Shown here: positions 34,501 through 45,028 of the stretch, piece after piece | Position numbering within the stretch: position 1 is the first letter of the stretch | How the letters are laid out: each line of letters opens with the position of its first letter | Assembly: GCA_007922195.1 (NCBI GenBank) | Contig: ML682059.1 | Span: 9,073,748 to 9,137,747 of the forward strand | Direction: 5' to 3' | Source of the DNA: Podocnemis expansa | Lineage: Eukaryota; Chordata; Testudines; Podocnemididae | Length of the DNA stretch: 64,000 nucleotides | Position numbers and translations under genes: made by a program | Notes under the pieces: model-generated | What the model was told of the DNA's origin: nothing | The model's database searches: none | The model's input: only the letters and a program-made list of their open reading frames with translations

Positions 34501-35240
34501 GCTATAAAGTTGCAGGACACCTTCAAAAAGGGGTGAAAAAGGGAGACTTCGGGCCATGAGGCCTAGCATTCCAGATCCTTAACAACCCCTTGGCTCAGAA
34601 TCAGTAACAATTCTCTTGTTCATGGGCTGTGCATCCTAGTAGTCCACATCAGTAGCAACTCTTTTGTTCAGGACCATGCCACCTAACGGCCCATGGAGAG
34701 GGGTACGGCTGGTGGTCAGGGTAGGGAGCTCCGGACCCTCCCTACTATATTTGGTTCTGGTCTAAGACCCTGCCAGTGACTTACTGTTGTCACTGCAACA
34801 GGGGGAATCCAACTGAAATGTGCTGTCTTAACAAGAGCTATTAAGTAGTTTTCCCCTTGGGCCACTTCCTACTCCAATTCCTGAAGCTTCCATCCAGCCA
34901 TCTCCTGGCTTCCTAATTTTGGTGGCAGGTGTAGCAAGCTGGAAGGTGGCCTTCCTGTGAGGCAGCTGCAGTACGTTCTGTCTCTGTGGCTAGAGCCTCC
35001 ACCATGTGTCCTCCCTGCTCAGTGACTCACACCAAGTGAACTGGGCTGTTTCCTTTTATACAACTGCAACAGTGGGAGCATGCCCAGCAGTGGGAGGGGA
35101 AGAGCTGCTTTTGCAGGGGTTTTGACTTAACCCCTGCATCTCCAGTACAGGCCAAGGACATGCCATCATCATAAGCATATGATTTAAAAAACCCAAACAA
35201 ACCCAAACCCCTCAAATAAACAAAGATCAACAGTAGCCAA
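34501..35240 (-). other. Unassigned block with a minus-strand TATA-like box
   Basis: On the minus strand TATAAAAGG occurs at about 35052-35060, followed downstream by a GC-richer stretch with CCTGCC/GGCAGG words. This resembles an LTR or old promoter in reverse orientation, but no second copy or duplication was found. Confidence 0.25.
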
Positions 35241-35340
35241 CAGAGTCAGTGGCTACTGATTTATGACAAGTGGCAGGTATAACTTTTTGTCACAACTAGA
35301 CCAAGAAGTAAATATCAGTCTTGTACCAGCTTTCCTCTGA

Positions 35341-35780
35341 GGCTATGTCTACACTTAGAAGGCTAGTTTGAATTAACTTAATTTGAACTAATTAATTCAA
35401 ACTAATAGAGATTAGTTCTAATTCAAATTAACATGGCCACACGAGAAACCCTAATTCAAACTAGCATGTCCATGACAGGACTTGCTAGTTTGAATTATGT
35501 TGGATGTGCTATTGCATAGGGAAAAATCAAGCCATGGCTAATTCAAGTTAACAGTTATTTCAAATTAACACAGCTACATTGGATTAATTCAAACTAATGA
35601 ATTTGAATTAACCATCACTTTGAAGTTTAATGAGGTTTTTGTAGCTTTGAAGTTATCTTTCATCAGTTCAAACTAAGGGACTCCTTAGTTTGAATTAATG
35701 ACAGCCAATGTGGCCATGCATTTATTTAACTCAAATTGATCCTCATTAATTCAAACTAAATTGTAAGTGTAGACATACCC
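35341..35780. mobile_element. Harbinger-like MITE, 440 bp
   Basis: The ends are GGCTATGTCTACACTTAG and AAGTGTAGACATACCC. TGA flanks it at 35338-35340 and 35781-35783, a 3-bp duplication. The interior repeats TTTGAATTA and its complement. It shares AAACTAGCATGTCCATG with the copy at 36793. Confidence 0.82.
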
Positions 35781-35783
35781 TGA

Positions 35784-36792
35784 GTAAGCTCTGTATTACA
35801 CCCTTATCTTTACTAAGTGAGCCAAAATTCTTCTCTCTGCAGCTCTTCAGACAGACTCACCCACTCTATGTACACATTGACCCAATTGTTTCCATACTAA
35901 TTAATCAAGTGGTAGCCCTTGTATTCCGTGCGGCTACTTATGTTACACAGCTATGCTTCTGTTACAGTGTCAAAGAAAAGTCACTGAAAACCTAATCTCT
36001 TCCGCTCCTTCCAGCTAACTACAATATTCTCAAACTCAAACCTCACCCTGAAATCCTAATCCAGCCTAAGGCTACCATATGTGAAACTCATTGGTTTTGT
36101 ATGATTTTGGCTCAAGTCAGACGAAACTCACTAGTTCTGCTAGAGTTTCACTTCGAATTGTGTTTTGAACTTGAATTTGAGGGTGTTTGATGAAGCTATG
36201 TGAAACAAAAGATCTGCACAGTCTTATGAAGTGAGAATACAATGTGGGTAAATCCAGGGTTTTCCTCACGTCACATACTGTAACAGGACAATGGATTTTA
36301 AACTGATCTGTGAAGAGCTGATACAATAGGAGTCCCATACATAGAAATTCTAGTACAAGACCATTAAAGGACCATTTCCCAGCAGCTTTCATATGATATA
36401 GCTCATGTTTGCAAAGACTTTAACCTGTCATATACCAGAAGTTAGTATTAAATGACAACAGTAGCTAATGTTACATCTTCCCCCATCTTATTAGATCATC
36501 AAGTGAAAATAAAATATAAAAATCAGCCAAAAATACTCAAACTAATGCAGCCATTTACAAAACAAACTAGAAATATCTAGGGGGGGGAGGGAGCTTGGGT
36601 ACAGCACTGGACATCTGTCAATAGCTACTATCTCAAAATATGAGAAGATGCCGGAGCACAGAAGCCCTTCTCATTCCCCCAGCAGTTCCTTCTTCTGAGT
36701 TTGATCCTTTGCCTGCAGACTGTGTTCACTGCCTCTCTTAATTGTTAGAGAGTAGGTTGGTATGGGTTACTTCTATCAATTCGTGAACACAT
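35784..36792. other. AT-rich spacer, nothing recognised
   Basis: No gene or clear repeat edge between the two MITEs. Confidence 0.5.
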
Positions 36793-38162
36793 GGCTATGC
36801 TCACACCTACAATGTTAAAATCGATTTAATTTAAACTGATCTAACTGAATCAATATAAAAAAAATCATTAAATTGATTTAACATGTCTCCACTAGAAACC
36901 CAAATCAAACTAGCATGTCCATGGACAGGACTTGCTAGTTTGATAAGGAGAGGACCACTACGGCAGGTGTGGCTATGGGCCATGCCTGGCTCTCGCCTGG
37001 TGAGCTGGGTGGCAGGGAAAAGAGTCCCCCCCACCTGGCACTGGGGGCTCTGAGCATGGTGGGGAAAAAGGATCCCCTCACTTGGCCCCAGCCCTGGGGG
37101 CACAGCCAGGCACCAGGGAAGGGAACTGCTGTGCCAGCAGGCTCCTGGCATGCTAGCCAGGAGGCAGGGAAGGGACCCCTGCACCTGGCTCCCCCAGCCA
37201 GCCCGACCCTGTCTTCCCACCAATCCTCTGCCCCCTTTCACAGCTGGCTGCTCCTGGCCCATCCTCACTCACCCCCACCCCTTATCTGGCCACCAGAGCA
37301 GCAGTGAGAGCTTACTCAGAGGAAATTTTAAAAACTCCCAGCTTGGAGCAGCTCTCAGCTGGCTGGAAGACTGTCTTCTGGCTGGGCAGGGATTGATGCT
37401 GCTGGCTGTGCATGGTCAGTGGTCCCTGCACCGGGCAGTGGTGGGGCCATGCAGCGTAGAGGGAACATTGCTCCCCGGCCCCGGCTCTCTGAGCACTAGC
37501 CAGGGAGCAGGGAAGGGACCCCAGCACTGGCTCCTGGCTTGCTAGCTGGTCAGCAGGGAGAAGAGCGCCCTGCGCCTGGCTCCCAGTACACTGGCTGGAT
37601 GCAGGGGTCCCTTATCTCCTTTGCCCAGCTAGTGCACCAGGAGCTGGGCATGGGGGTCCCTTCCCTGCACCTGGTCAATGCATTGGGAGCTGGGGTCTCT
37701 TCTGCCAGCCTCCTAGCTAGCACTGGGGAGCTGGGTGTGAGGTCCCTTCCCCAACACCTGGCATGCACTGGAGGGGCTGGGCACTGGGGTCCCCTCCCCG
37801 CCGTCTGGGCAGTGCTCAGGGAGCAAAGGGCAGGGGGCTCTTCTCCTTGCTGCCTGACCAGCACTGGGGGAAGCCAGGCACCAGGGTTCCTTCCACCCCC
37901 CGACCCCCCCCGGGCAGGGTGCTAAACCCTGGCCCTTCCTGCCAGCGTGCTATGCACCCTGGGAGGAAGATCAAATTGATATAATGGTTATATTGAGATA
38001 ACATCCACACAGTGTTATCGATAGAATGGTTTTGACTTAATCATATTGATATAAAACTAGGTTTTATTATATCGATATGAATTTTCTTATAGCGAAATGA
38101 GGAAATGTAGTGTAGCAATAATCAGCATTATTTCAATTTAAAGACTGTCTGTAGACATTCCC
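36793..38162. mobile_element. Harbinger-like MITE with a large GC-rich insert
   Basis: The left end starts GGCTATGCTCACACCTAC. AT-rich arms of about 150-200 bp share AAACTAGCATGTCCATGGA with the neighbouring MITE. The right end has CTGTAGACATTCCC. Between the arms lies about 1 kb of GC-rich DNA (36950-37960). No 3-bp duplication was confirmed. Confidence 0.62.
36950..37960. repeat. GC-rich degenerate tandem repeat (minisatellite-like)
   Basis: About 60-80 bp degenerate units repeat GAGCTGGGC, GGGTCCCTTCC and CTGGC.AGC.CTCC words many times. The contrast with the AT-rich arms is sharp. Open frames on both strands here are Gly/Pro/Ala-rich shadows. Confidence 0.65.
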
Positions 38163-39925
38163 TATTAGCTGTGCCCTAGGTGTTCTTGAGAAACAGAGAG
38201 CTACTGGCCTGCTTGGTTTTGTTTAGAAGACTTCCATAAATCATTAACAATTTCTTTCATCACATCCAGCTCTTGAAAGATCAAGAATCTGATGCTTTGC
38301 TATGGCTCAGATGTTGAGGCAATCCCGAAGAGAAGTTATTTAATTCTGCATCTACCAAAAGGAGAAGTCAAAGTTTCTTTCACAACATGCAATACAGCAT
38401 GCCAGTTAAATTGGACAAGTTATTAACTTGTGGACCCCTTTGTCCATGTAGACAAGTTATTTCCAACCTAACTCCCCACATTCTCCTTTTCCACTCCTAT
38501 CCCTTCAATAACAGTCCCTCCAGTGAACATGGGGCTCTCTCATTCTAGTTCCACTGATCATGATATAGTGACAAAATTTTGTCCTCTCTTTGTTGAGTTG
38601 GGCCCAAGACTGAAAATCACCCTTCAATTCTGAAGTCTAGTTAAGATCTCCTCAATCGTTCTCATTGATGTGACTTAACAGTCCCGAAATTCCAATGGGC
38701 AAAGGGTTTGCTAGTCTGTAACAACTCCTCTTATCATATCTGACCCATTCACCACACCTAACACATTTGTCATACTATTTATTTTAAAGAGGGACGTGAG
38801 ATATTAAATGAAAGCTTATATCATACTGGTCATCATAAGAGCTTTGAGATGTATCCATGGGTATATTTTAAATGGTATGTTTTTAAAACATTTGACCTAT
38901 ATAATCAGGCAGTGTCGATAAATGAATCTCTCTCAGGCAAAGAAATGTTGATTTACCTGTCTGCCTAGATGTCTAGGGAGGTAATTTGCATCAGAAGTAA
39001 ACAGGACAACAAAATTAACAGCACAACGAGAAAAAAGCATGGCATCAGTATACCACAGAACAAGCAGTGGTGGAGAAGGATGTTGTCTGGAGCTACACTT
39101 CAGATGGCCACATTTCAAAGATTTTCAGGATCATAAGAGGAAGAACTCCTTTGTTATCCATTACTGAGAGACCAAAAAGTAGCACACTCTTTGCATCCAT
39201 GAAAGCCAGATCCTAGCCCTGGTGGCTGATGAAGCTTGCTGGGATGCACATGATCTGCTCTGGTAGTCAGAGTCAGGTCTAGTGGGCATAGTTGACATCC
39301 AGGTTGGGGAATGAAGTCAAGTATCGGGACCAGAGTCAGAACCAGGAATCAAAACTGAGGGTCAGACATTAGGTCACCTTCCAAATACCAGGGCCGAGGG
39401 ACAAGCCAGAAGCAGAGTCGGAACCAGGAGTGGTAACTGAAATTTGGAACTGAGGTATAAGGGGAAGAACTGAAGGAGAAGCAAGGGTCAAACATGGGGC
39501 AGGAACACAGGGGGAGCTGAAGTAGAGCAGGAAATATGGACAGGGTTGGGTGCTGGATTCAGATACAACAGGAAAATCACCTTGTTGCTCAGACAAATGT
39601 CCCCTGCTTCATTCTGACTTAAACAGCATCATTTGACCAGTCAGTGAGGTCAAATGATTCTCCAGTCAGGGCTCCCAGGGGTGTTGGCTTGTTTGAGGCT
39701 CAAGTCCTACCAGCTTCCTGGCTGACTAACTTTTCGCAAAAAAACCAGGAGTCCTGTGGCCAAGATTCTCCACAGGAATTGAAATGGGGTTCAGGGGGAA
39801 TTTACAGGGAGTGTGTGTGAGGGCCAATGAGGTGCGAGACTCTGGTAGTGAAGAGGGCACCAAACTACAAACTGAAAAGTGGTTCTGAATGATCATTTTC
39901 TTAGATCATCACACAAAATTGGCTA
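38163..39925. other. Intergenic sequence with degenerate GTCAGAACCAGG words
   Basis: From about 39260 to 39480 the words CAGAGTCAGG, CAGAGTCAGAACCAGG and GTCGGAACCAGG recur in a loose tandem pattern. The remainder is AT-rich without supported features. Confidence 0.45.
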
Positions 39926-40261
39926 TTGGCCGGAAACCAATACCATTCAACATATTCATAAATGATCAGGTAAAAGGGGTGAACACTGAGGTGGTAAGTT
40001 TTGCAGATGGTACAAAATTATTCAAGATTAAATTGGATAATATTAAATTTGGATTATAAATCCAAACCAGACTGTGAAGAGTTTTACAAAGTGATCTTAC
40101 AAAACTGGATGATCGGACAACAAAATGGCAGCTGAAATTCAATGTTGATAAATAGAAAGCAATGCATATTTGAAAACAGAAACCCAATGATACGTATAAA
40201 AGAATGAGGTCTAACTTACCTGTTACCACTCTAGAAAGAGTTAGACTTAGACCCTAAGGTC

Positions 40262-40615
40262 AGAAAGTATAAGTGTGATGATCTAGCCTCCTGAACAATG
40301 CAGGACACAAAACTTCACCCGCTCACTCCTGTCATAAATCGCGAACCTCGGACTGAGTTGAAATCCTCAAGTCATGACTTAAGGCTTTAAAGTAGAGAGA
40401 ATCCACCAGCAAGTGAGCCATCCCGTGCCCCATGCTACAGAGGAAGGTGAAAAAGTCCCACAGCCTTTGCCAATTTGCCTTGGAAGAAGATTCCTTCCCA
40501 AATTCTGACTCAAAATATGGCAAATCAGTTAAACCGTGAGCAAGTCCCACCAGACTCTGTTGTGGATAGTTCTCTGAAAAATTCTGTTCAGTTTGTGTGC
40601 ACAAAACTAATGGTA
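40262..40615. repeat. Interspersed repeat inserted in or adjoining CR1 sequence
   Basis: A block with CTCACTCCTGTCATAAAT, CCAGCAAGTGAGCC and CAGAGGAAGGTGAAAAAG separates two parts of the CR1 ORF2 reading. It is the same family as 7205-7840. No target duplication was confirmed. Confidence 0.5.
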
Positions 40616-41307
40616 TGTTAGGAAGGAACCATTCGGAAAGGAAATGGATTTAATAAGACAGAAAATATCATAATGCCACTGTATAAATCCAGGGTAGTCC
40701 CACATCTTAAATATGGCATGAAGATCTGGTTGCCTGATCTCAAAAATATATATTTGAATTGGAAAAGGTACAGAGAAAGGCAATTAAAATGATTAGATGT
40801 ATTGCACAGCTTCTATCTGAGAAGATCTTAATAAAACTGGGACTTTTCAGTTTGGAAAAGAAATGCCTAAGGGTGGATATAGAGGTCTATAAAATTGTGA
40901 CTGGTGTGGAGAATGTGAATAAGGAAATGCTATTCAATATTTCATGTAACACAAGAATTGGTGTCCCCCAATGAAATTAACAGGCAGTAGGTTTAAAACA
41001 AACAAAAGGAAGTATTTCTTCCCATAACACGCAGTCAACCTCTTTGCCTGAGGATGTTGTGAAAGCCAAGCCTACAACAGGGTTCAAAAAAGAATTAGAT
41101 AAGTTTAAAGAGAATAGGTCTATCAATGGTATGAATGGGGATAGGCAGGATGGATACAACACTGTGGTCTAAAATGTTCCTAGTCTCCTTTTGCCCGAAG
41201 GTGGGACTAGACGTGAAGAGATGGATAGCTCCAAAACTGCCTGGTCAGTTCATTCCCTCTGAAGCACCTGGCATTGGGCACTATCAGAAGACAGGAGTCT
41301 GAGGCTC

Positions 41308-41429
41308 TGCAAACAGTGTAGTGGCTAACCCCTCTGCTTAACATGCAGAAGGTCCTGGGTTCAATTCCCAGGGGGTTGGACTCGATGATCTCACAAGGTC
41401 CCTTCCAGCCCTATGATATGATTTGATTT
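41308..41429 (+). mobile_element. Cry-type tRNA-derived SINE with CR1-like tail
   Basis: The head reads as a decayed tRNA: GTGTAGTGGCTAAC (box A region) and GGTTCAATTCCC (box B region) about 30 bp apart. The tail GGGTTGGACTCGATGATC...CCTTCCAGCCCTATGAT matches the 3' end shared with CR1, which explains mobilisation by CR1 RT. SINEs of this form, known as the tortoise Pol III SINE or Cry I, are typical of cryptodiran turtles. It lies inside the CR1 tail. Confidence 0.8.
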
Positions 41430-41547
41430 GATGAAGTGGGATTTTCTCCCATGAAAGCTCATGCAATAAACAAATTTGTTAGTCTTTAAGTGCCACAGGA
41501 CTCCTTGCTTGTTTTGCTGAATTAGACTAACATGGCTACCCCTTTGG
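41428..41547 (+). mobile_element. PLE-type repeat, plus strand, inserted at the SINE tail
   Basis: It begins at TTGATGA (one base off CTGATGA), then a GTGGGATTTTCTCCCAT stem, GAAA, AGCTC, ATGC, GTTAGTCTTTAAGTGCC, and ends ACTAACATGGCTACCCC. This is the best single-copy hammerhead-like sequence of the family here. CR1 tail sequence resumes directly after it. Confidence 0.78.
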
Positions 41548-41796
41548 AACTGGGCTGGATGGCCATTGGTCAGATGCCATATTGCCATTCTAATACCGTT
41601 ATGTAAAAATTCATTAAAATATAAACATTTTTAGTACAGAAAATATCTAAGATAATGACCTCTCAAGGTAGTGATGTGAGATAATGATCTTGGCAAATAA
41701 AGCATTTTAAAAATCTTGGCCTACAAGGAAATATTTGTACAAGTTTCCCTGGCACAAATCTAGCATTCTGTTGCAAAGTCACTAAAACAGTGAGAT

Positions 41797-41852
41797 AATA
41801 AATTTGTTAGTCTTTAAGAGTGCTACTAGACTTCTTGTTTGTTTAACAAAAA
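41797..41852 (+). mobile_element. PLE-type fragment, plus strand
   Basis: It keeps only TTTGTTAGTCTTTAAGAGTGC and a CTTCTTGTTTGTTT end. The hammerhead part is absent. Confidence 0.6.
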
Positions 41853-42550
41853 CATTCCTTTAATGTGCTCCTCTCCCTTCTCCATACCTCACCCACCTTG
41901 TCCTCCTCCTTGGCAGTACTGGAGGGAGATCCTCAGTTCAGAGGTACTTTCACAAGAGGTTCACCTTCCAGGGAAAAGAGGGTGAAAGGCAGCAGCAGCA
42001 ACTTGCTCCTTCCTCCAGCTGTTGGTTGCTGTGACAGGTGGGACCCCCACAGCTTGGAGAGTCAGCCCACCTGCCAGGCACACATGCCCAAGTGTCCTCT
42101 GCCTTCCAGCCGCTTCAGCGGGGTGAGACAAAATTATCCAACTTATAGCCTCTGGATTCTCAGAGTAGCATTTTGAGCCTTCAGCCTCCCAAGCAGGGCA
42201 AGGCAAACACAGTAGCAATAGCCTCAATGGCAATGGAGGGAAGGGAAGGGGAACGCAGGCCCATCCACTCCACTGCGTTCCAGCCCAGGGACCTAATAGT
42301 GCAGAACAGGGTGCCACTATGTCAGTGGGGCTCCTGCCAAAACACACTGACTCACTACAACAGGGCGAGCACCCACAGTCCCTGGGCTACTTCCTTCCTC
42401 TTCCCTTCCAGGATACCTGGGGCCCATAGTACTCACCTTCCCCTGGGTACACGGCCAGCAGGATCCCAGTCAGGCCTTCACTGTCAACAGGTGGGAGGTC
42501 TGGCAGCCCCTCAGCTCCATCTGCCAGCAGTAATTTGTCCAAACCACAGG
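41853..42550. other. GC-richer unassigned block
   Basis: It appears to continue on the far side of the hAT MITE at 42559 up to about 43445 and may be one older element. Open frames of 100-178 codons occur on both strands and are not supported as genes. Confidence 0.4.
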
Positions 42551-42558
42551 GGTCAGGT

Positions 42559-42912
42559 GTTCCCTCTAATTTTTTATAGGCTGTGTGCACAAAAAATTTC
42601 TTTTGTGCAAATTTTTGGAACCAGCATCCAAATTTGTGTGGATTCCAGTGAGTGTGGTCAAACTTATGAGTGCAACAAAGTAAGTGTGTATGAGGCAAAT
42701 AATGTCTAAATTTTACTTTGATATGGTGATGGAAATGATTTTAAAATTACAAAACCTTATTTGGAACATGCTACTTGAAATCACCTTCTTAAAAGCAGCA
42801 TAAAAATATTAGCACTGTTGAATTTTTTTTGTGCACACTATTTTGTTGTGTGCACAGGTTTCACAACCTGTGCACACACACACACACACACACACAGCTT
42901 AGAGGGAACATA
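42559..42912. mobile_element. hAT-type MITE, long form, 354 bp
   Basis: It begins GTTCCCTCTAA and ends TTAGAGGGAACATA. A perfect 8-bp duplication GGTCAGGT lies at 42551-42558 and 42913-42920. TGTGTGCAC words occur near both ends, and a (CA)n run lies at 42872-42896. It is a longer relative of 24328-24488, with slightly altered tips. Confidence 0.85.
42872..42896 (+). repeat. (CA)n microsatellite
   Basis: About 12 CA units inside the hAT MITE, probably expanded from its GTGTGCAC-rich end. Confidence 0.9.
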
Positions 42913-43094
42913 GGTCAGGTGCCGCTGGACCCTTTAGGCTCTTGGCCAAGGGTAGGTCCTCACCTGCTGTGGTCTGGGGTCCAGACCACTTCTCCAGTTC
43001 CTCAGCTGAGGGCAACTCCACCAAGTCCACACCAGAGATGGACTAGAAGTCAGGGCCTGCCTCCAGATCACTCCAACAATCCTCCAGCCTCTCA

Positions 43095-43118
43095 GTTGGT
43101 TGGTTGGTTGGTTGGTTA
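43095..43118 (+). repeat. (TTGG)n tandem repeat
   Basis: About five or six TTGG units. Open frames across it read as repeated Val-Gly-Trp-Leu, an artefact of the repeat. Confidence 0.9.
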
Positions 43119-44114
43119 GTTGCCAATCCACCTCCAAAAAAGCTCCCACAGTGCATCCTTGGTCTGCCCTTTTATTCAGTCCCCCCCCCCCGGCTCCTCC
43201 CTCAGGTTCCCGGGTCAAGTCCCATGCAGACTTCTTCTCTGCCCAGCAGGGGGGGCGCGGGAGCTTTCTGGTTCTCTGTGCCTGGCGCGGTAGCCTCTGT
43301 GGCCACAGCAGCCTTCCTCCACTACAGTTGCTTTGTTTTTCACCACTTTATTCGGTCACCTTTGTTGTGGATATTGTCTACTGTTGTCTCCATACTTTGT
43401 GTGATTTGACTTCTGTGATTTTAGGTCTCAGTGGGGGAACTTAAGCTGATGCAGGCTGGAAGTCTCTAGTTTCCACAAAGTATGGTTACTTTCCCACATG
43501 CCAGGTCTAAGCATTGCTCCTCAGACATACCTTATTATCTGTGATTTCAGATACAATGGTCACTTAAAATAACAAAAGACTCTGTACAGAGCCTGACTAA
43601 GAAGGACAAGCACTATCTGACCAGCCCAATACTTGTTAAAAGATAGAGCTGATCGCTAACCCAATACTTCTTGTAAGGGAGAGCCCATAACGTCAAACAA
43701 ACATCTGTCCCTCCCCACAACTGAGAAGCAATCTGGTATGGCACCTGAACCTCCTTAAATTTGCCAAAGTGCCACCAGACTCCTTGTTTGCTTTCCTTAC
43801 TTCTTAGTGAGTTCAGTTCAGTCCGGTCAATGCAACCTATGACTAAATCGCTATAACACTCTTACTAGCTAGCTGACACCTGGGGGGGGGGGGGTGTTAG
43901 AGAAATTCAGGCTGGTGTAAGGGGATTGTTAGGGAGATCCCTGCCTGTGGCACTTAAAGATTAACAATGTGGCGGCTAGGATGCAGTAGCTGTCTGGGAG
44001 TTCGCTGGTTGGCGTTCAGGACCCTGGACTTCATATTATCAATTAGATTTAGTTTCTTAGAAGTGTGTTATACTTATCTTTTATTTGTAACCAAACTCAT
44101 TTCCATTATCCTTG
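43119..44114. other. Unassigned stretch with poly-C/poly-G runs and a PLE-like scrap
   Basis: A 13-base G run lies at 43882-43894. TGTGGCACTTAAAGATTAACA at 43947-43967 resembles the minus-strand 3' part of the PLE-type family, too short to bound. Confidence 0.45.
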
Positions 44115-44900
44115 TGTAAGGGGACTGCTAGCCCCTTACTGAGAGCGAATGGGCCTTTTGATTGGCCACTCCCGCCTGGAAGCAGGACTCTGAAACAGAC
44201 AGCCAGCCCCAGGGCCAGTGGTAGAGGCCAGTGTCCCAGGATGGCCTGATGGATTGAAAGTGCTCCCCCACCCCTGAGCTGAAACTGCAGGCTGGACACA
44301 CCTGGGCAAGCCAGTGTGTGTGTGCTTGTGGGGCCGAGCTAAGGAGGAAGCACTAAGCAGCCAGCAGCCAGGAGCCAGAGGACCCAGGGAGGGAGGCCAG
44401 GCTGAGCTGATTTCTGCAGAGCAGACCCACAGCAGCTGGACCAGCAGAGAGCCAAGCAGAGCTGGAGCTGGAGTTGTCTGGAGCTGGATACAGGAGGCCA
44501 GAGAAGGAGCCAAGGGGCTGAGCTGACCTGTACAGATGGCAGGAGGACCAGAGGAGCCCGAGGAGCGCCCCAGAGAGCGACACAGAACCAGAGCAGCGGC
44601 TGGGAGCCGAAGCTGGGTGTGGTGAGCGGCTGAGGAGCCTGGGAAGTTCCTCACAAGAGCGGGTCCATCCCCCCGCTTAAACTTGCTTTATATCACTTAA
44701 ATTTTTTTTTAAACCTTCTTGTTTTACAACTCCAGCTCAGTGCTGTAATATTAAGTAAAGTATAAATACTCAGTTGAATAAAAAAGCTAGTGTATACACT
44801 GTCCCTTTGGAGGGGTGAATTCAGTCATTTCTGAGAGCACCTAGTGGCAGGGGTTACCTTCAGGGGGAACACTTGTCCTCAGGGCTCAGTGTACACCAAC
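44115..44900 (+). mobile_element. Candidate LTR-like block
   Basis: It starts near TGTAAGGGGACTGC and ends near CAGTGTACACC, with a GA/CAGC-rich middle and an AATAAAAAAG signal near 44780. No internal genes, second copy or target duplication were seen. Confidence 0.35.
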
Positions 44901-44921
44901 TATTATTTTCAATCAATCAGA

Positions 44922-45028
44922 TCATAGGGTTGGAAGGGCTCTCATAAGATCATCAAATCCAATCTCCTGGGGCTTGAACCTAGGACCACCTGCATATTAA
45001 GCAGAAGTGCTAACCATTACACTATTTT
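44922..45028 (-). mobile_element. Cry-type tRNA-derived SINE, minus strand
   Basis: On the minus strand the head reads TAGTGTAATGGTTAGC (box A region) then GGTTCAAGCCCC (box B region), and the tail ends CCAACCCTATGAT. Same family as 41308-41429. It is not a tRNA gene, since the cloverleaf 3' half is replaced by the CR1-like tail. Confidence 0.78.

Larger units (their letters stand above)
39930..41600 (+). mobile_element. CR1 LINE, 3' portion of ORF2 plus tail, interrupted
   Basis: Plus-strand translation in broken frames shows the CR1 RT palm to thumb: FADGTKLF (the usual catalytic Asp-Asp pair reads Asp-Gly here, 39935-40020), KWQLKFNVDK, and from 40759 EKVQRKAIKMIRC...LGLFSLEKK...YKIVTGVENVN, continuing into the 3' segment with CAACAGGGTTCAAAAAAG near 41075. 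The 3' tail reaches about 41295, and its final bases resume after the inserted SINE and PLE-type copy (about 41550-41600, CTGGGCTGGATGGCCATTGG). The element is full of stops and lost an intact active-site pair, so it is dead. Confidence 0.82.

Noticed and set aside
36831..37925. Several Gly/Pro/Ala-rich open frames on both strands
   Set aside because: They are shadows of a GC-rich degenerate tandem repeat.
41308..41380. tRNA gene
   Set aside because: Box A and B words are present, but the 3' half of the cloverleaf is replaced by a CR1-like tail. It is a SINE.
44960..45028. tRNA gene on the minus strand
   Set aside because: Same SINE family, with no complete acceptor stem.
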